Positions 62,758 to 64,000 of a stretch of 64,000 nt of DNA are shown in pieces. The notes beneath the pieces were generated by a model, which saw only the letters and a program-made list of their open reading frames with translations, did no database searches and had not been told where the DNA came from. The translations under genes and the position numbers were made by a program. The stretch is from Nitzschia sp. DOCU1 (lineage: Eukaryota; Bacillariophyta; Bacillariophyceae; Bacillariales; Bacillariaceae). Every line of letters starts with the position of its first letter. Position 1 is the first letter of the stretch. The stretch covers positions 1,612,001 through 1,676,000 of the forward strand of contig OX595993.1 of NCBI GenBank assembly GCA_951394045.1. Reading direction: 5' to 3'.

Positions 62758-63370
62758 GATTCTTCTTCTTATGTGTGCAATGGATGCTGATGACGACAAT
62801 GATGAGGAATCAATAGAAGAATGCGAGGTTCGGTATCCGCCAGCGCGAGAGAATCTTTTGGATACTGGCTGCTTGGTGGTAGCAGATCGGACAAGTGGAT
62901 GTTTTGGAGCACACACACAACTACCAAAGGAAGTGGCAGACGTTTAAAATCGAAACGACTGGAGGTCTCGTATTCTTCAGAACAGCTTCTGAGCAAAGTA
63001 ATGCTGGTCTGCTTCTCTCCTCTCTAGTTCGGGAACATCAAAAGGCTTCGTTTTGAGCCAGCTGGCGAAGATCGGATGATGGGATGATGGGAAGGCATCA
63101 CATCAAAAAGAGAAAGAAAATGACCCCGCCGGCGCGGCATGGAACATCACATTGGCTGGCGCGGAATGCAAAGAGGTATTGAAATATCTATTCTGAGTAC
63201 ATACGTGATGATGAGGACAGTCCTTCGTCCGTTTGTCAGAAGGAATCGCGGGGATGGCTCGAGCGCACTTCCTTTCGCGGTGGTGCGGGCGGAGTGTGCA
63301 ACCACAAGCGGCTTATTTCATCTGCAGAGGCAAGCAAGACCAAATCATCACAAAAAACACTGAATTCATC
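62758..63370. promoter_or_regulatory. Divergent intergenic region
   Basis: Holds the promoters of the RING gene and the DUF6824 gene. No defined element recognised. Confidence 0.3.
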
Positions 63371-64000
63371 ATGGCAACACCCTTAAACTACGGAAGTTAT
63401 CCTTTGAAGGATATCCCAGCACCTCATGCACACGATGTCTTATGCGGTAGAGGTGGGGGTTCCAACAATTGGTGAGTTCAATCGATGCAAGACTCGCAAG
63501 GTTCGATTCGGACGTCTATAATTACATTTCGCTTCACGTGACTCAACCCTCTGCCTAAAAGGATCGGAAATTCGCATTGGCGTATGCTTGTGGCTGCTAA
63601 CAAGCAGCTATATGTTACACTTCCTAAGCGACAAAAGCAGCTATTATCGAGAAGTATTGTAAATGCGGTTAGGAGTCAGAATCCACCAGGGCGATTTCTT
63701 CAGAAGGATTCCAAAACTAACAAGTGGTACGACGTCGGTGACCAAAGGGCCCAGGAGAAAACGTCACAGGCGTTGCGAGAAGGAGCTCCCGATATCCGAA
63801 AGAAGGTAGCAGGGCAGGGTGAAGAGGCAGATGATGACTCTGCGAAGAATTCAGACGAAGATAAGAAGAGTGCAACTTCTGCTGAAAAAGAGAGCAAGAC
63901 TGCCGCTTCGACGCCTGCACCCGCCCCACCGGCGGCCCCGCAACCGAAACCAGCGGCTCCTACTTCTGCACCCCAAACGACTCCATCAAATCCCATGGGT
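63371..64000 (+). CDS. DUF6824 domain protein (partial, cut by window end)
   Basis: Two exons so far, 63371-63471 and 63562 to beyond 64000, with a 90-bp intron (GTGAGT...AAAAG, phase 2), 180 residues visible. The first exon ends inside the domain hallmark DVLCGRGGGSNNW. The next continues with IGNSHWRMLVAANKQLY, then LLSRSIVNAVRSQNPPGRFL and KWYDVGDQRAQEKTSQALREG. This domain is common and expanded in diatoms; its function is not established, though nuclear or DNA-related roles have been suggested by its basic, compact look (inference). After it the chain becomes Lys/Glu- and Pro/Ala-rich. The end is missing. Confidence 0.88.

Overview
The window is nuclear DNA of a photosynthetic stramenopile, most likely a diatom, probably a raphid pennate; the species is not provable from here. 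Evidence: short GT-AG introns of about 60-350 bp, genes on both strands without operons, and a mix of families typical of diatoms. These include a DUF6824-type 'DVLCGRGGG' gene, large plant-like LRR membrane proteins ending in Cys-Cys clusters, 'PTMAPTGSP' stubs, a kinesin-light-chain-like TPR protein, a nickel superoxide dismutase, and duplicated fucosyltransferase-like enzymes. There is no bacterial-style gene packing. No tRNA or rRNA gene was recognised by eye.

Layout. 1-1889: an 899-bp tandem array carrying the C-terminal end of a PIF1/Helitron-type helicase. 1890-4985: gene-poor, rich in CTAGTAG-like words and a 10-bp palindrome. 4986-13543: TPR protein, sulfotransferase-like protein, CIA30 protein, cyclin and an N-myristoylation-candidate protein. 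13544-15714: repeat-derived DNA with a broken biotin-pathway aminotransferase fragment. 15715-31293: TFIIF beta, a head-to-head pair sharing a C-terminal domain, a TspO-like membrane protein, a helical-repeat-like protein, a PDZ protein and V-ATPase subunit A. 31732-39640: two double-domain glycosyltransferase-like genes separated by repeats. 39900-41624: an ICT1/ArfB-type release factor preceded by copies of its own 3' end. 42235-47825: two tandem LRR membrane proteins. 48300-52933: YtoQ-family protein, nickel SOD and three small unknown genes. 54705-64000: gelsolin/severin, zeta-COP, SnoaL-like protein, two tandem C-terminally anchored acidic proteins, a RING-H2 ligase and a DUF6824 gene cut by the window end.

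Most genes are unrelated housekeeping genes (V-ATPase, zeta-COP, TFIIF, release factor) interleaved with lineage-specific ones. The strongest theme is local duplication: five pairs of neighbouring paralogues, and three places where the 3' end of a gene plus its flank has been tandemly copied.

The best candidate for something undescribed is a roughly 70-77-nt element present four times (13836, 15094, 34470, 34743). Its outer stem is conserved by a compensatory base change although the inner hairpin differs. Other points of note are a nickel SOD with a presequence plus hydrophobic segment and Phe in place of Tyr9, and the 29-bp perfect inverted repeat upstream of an LRR gene.
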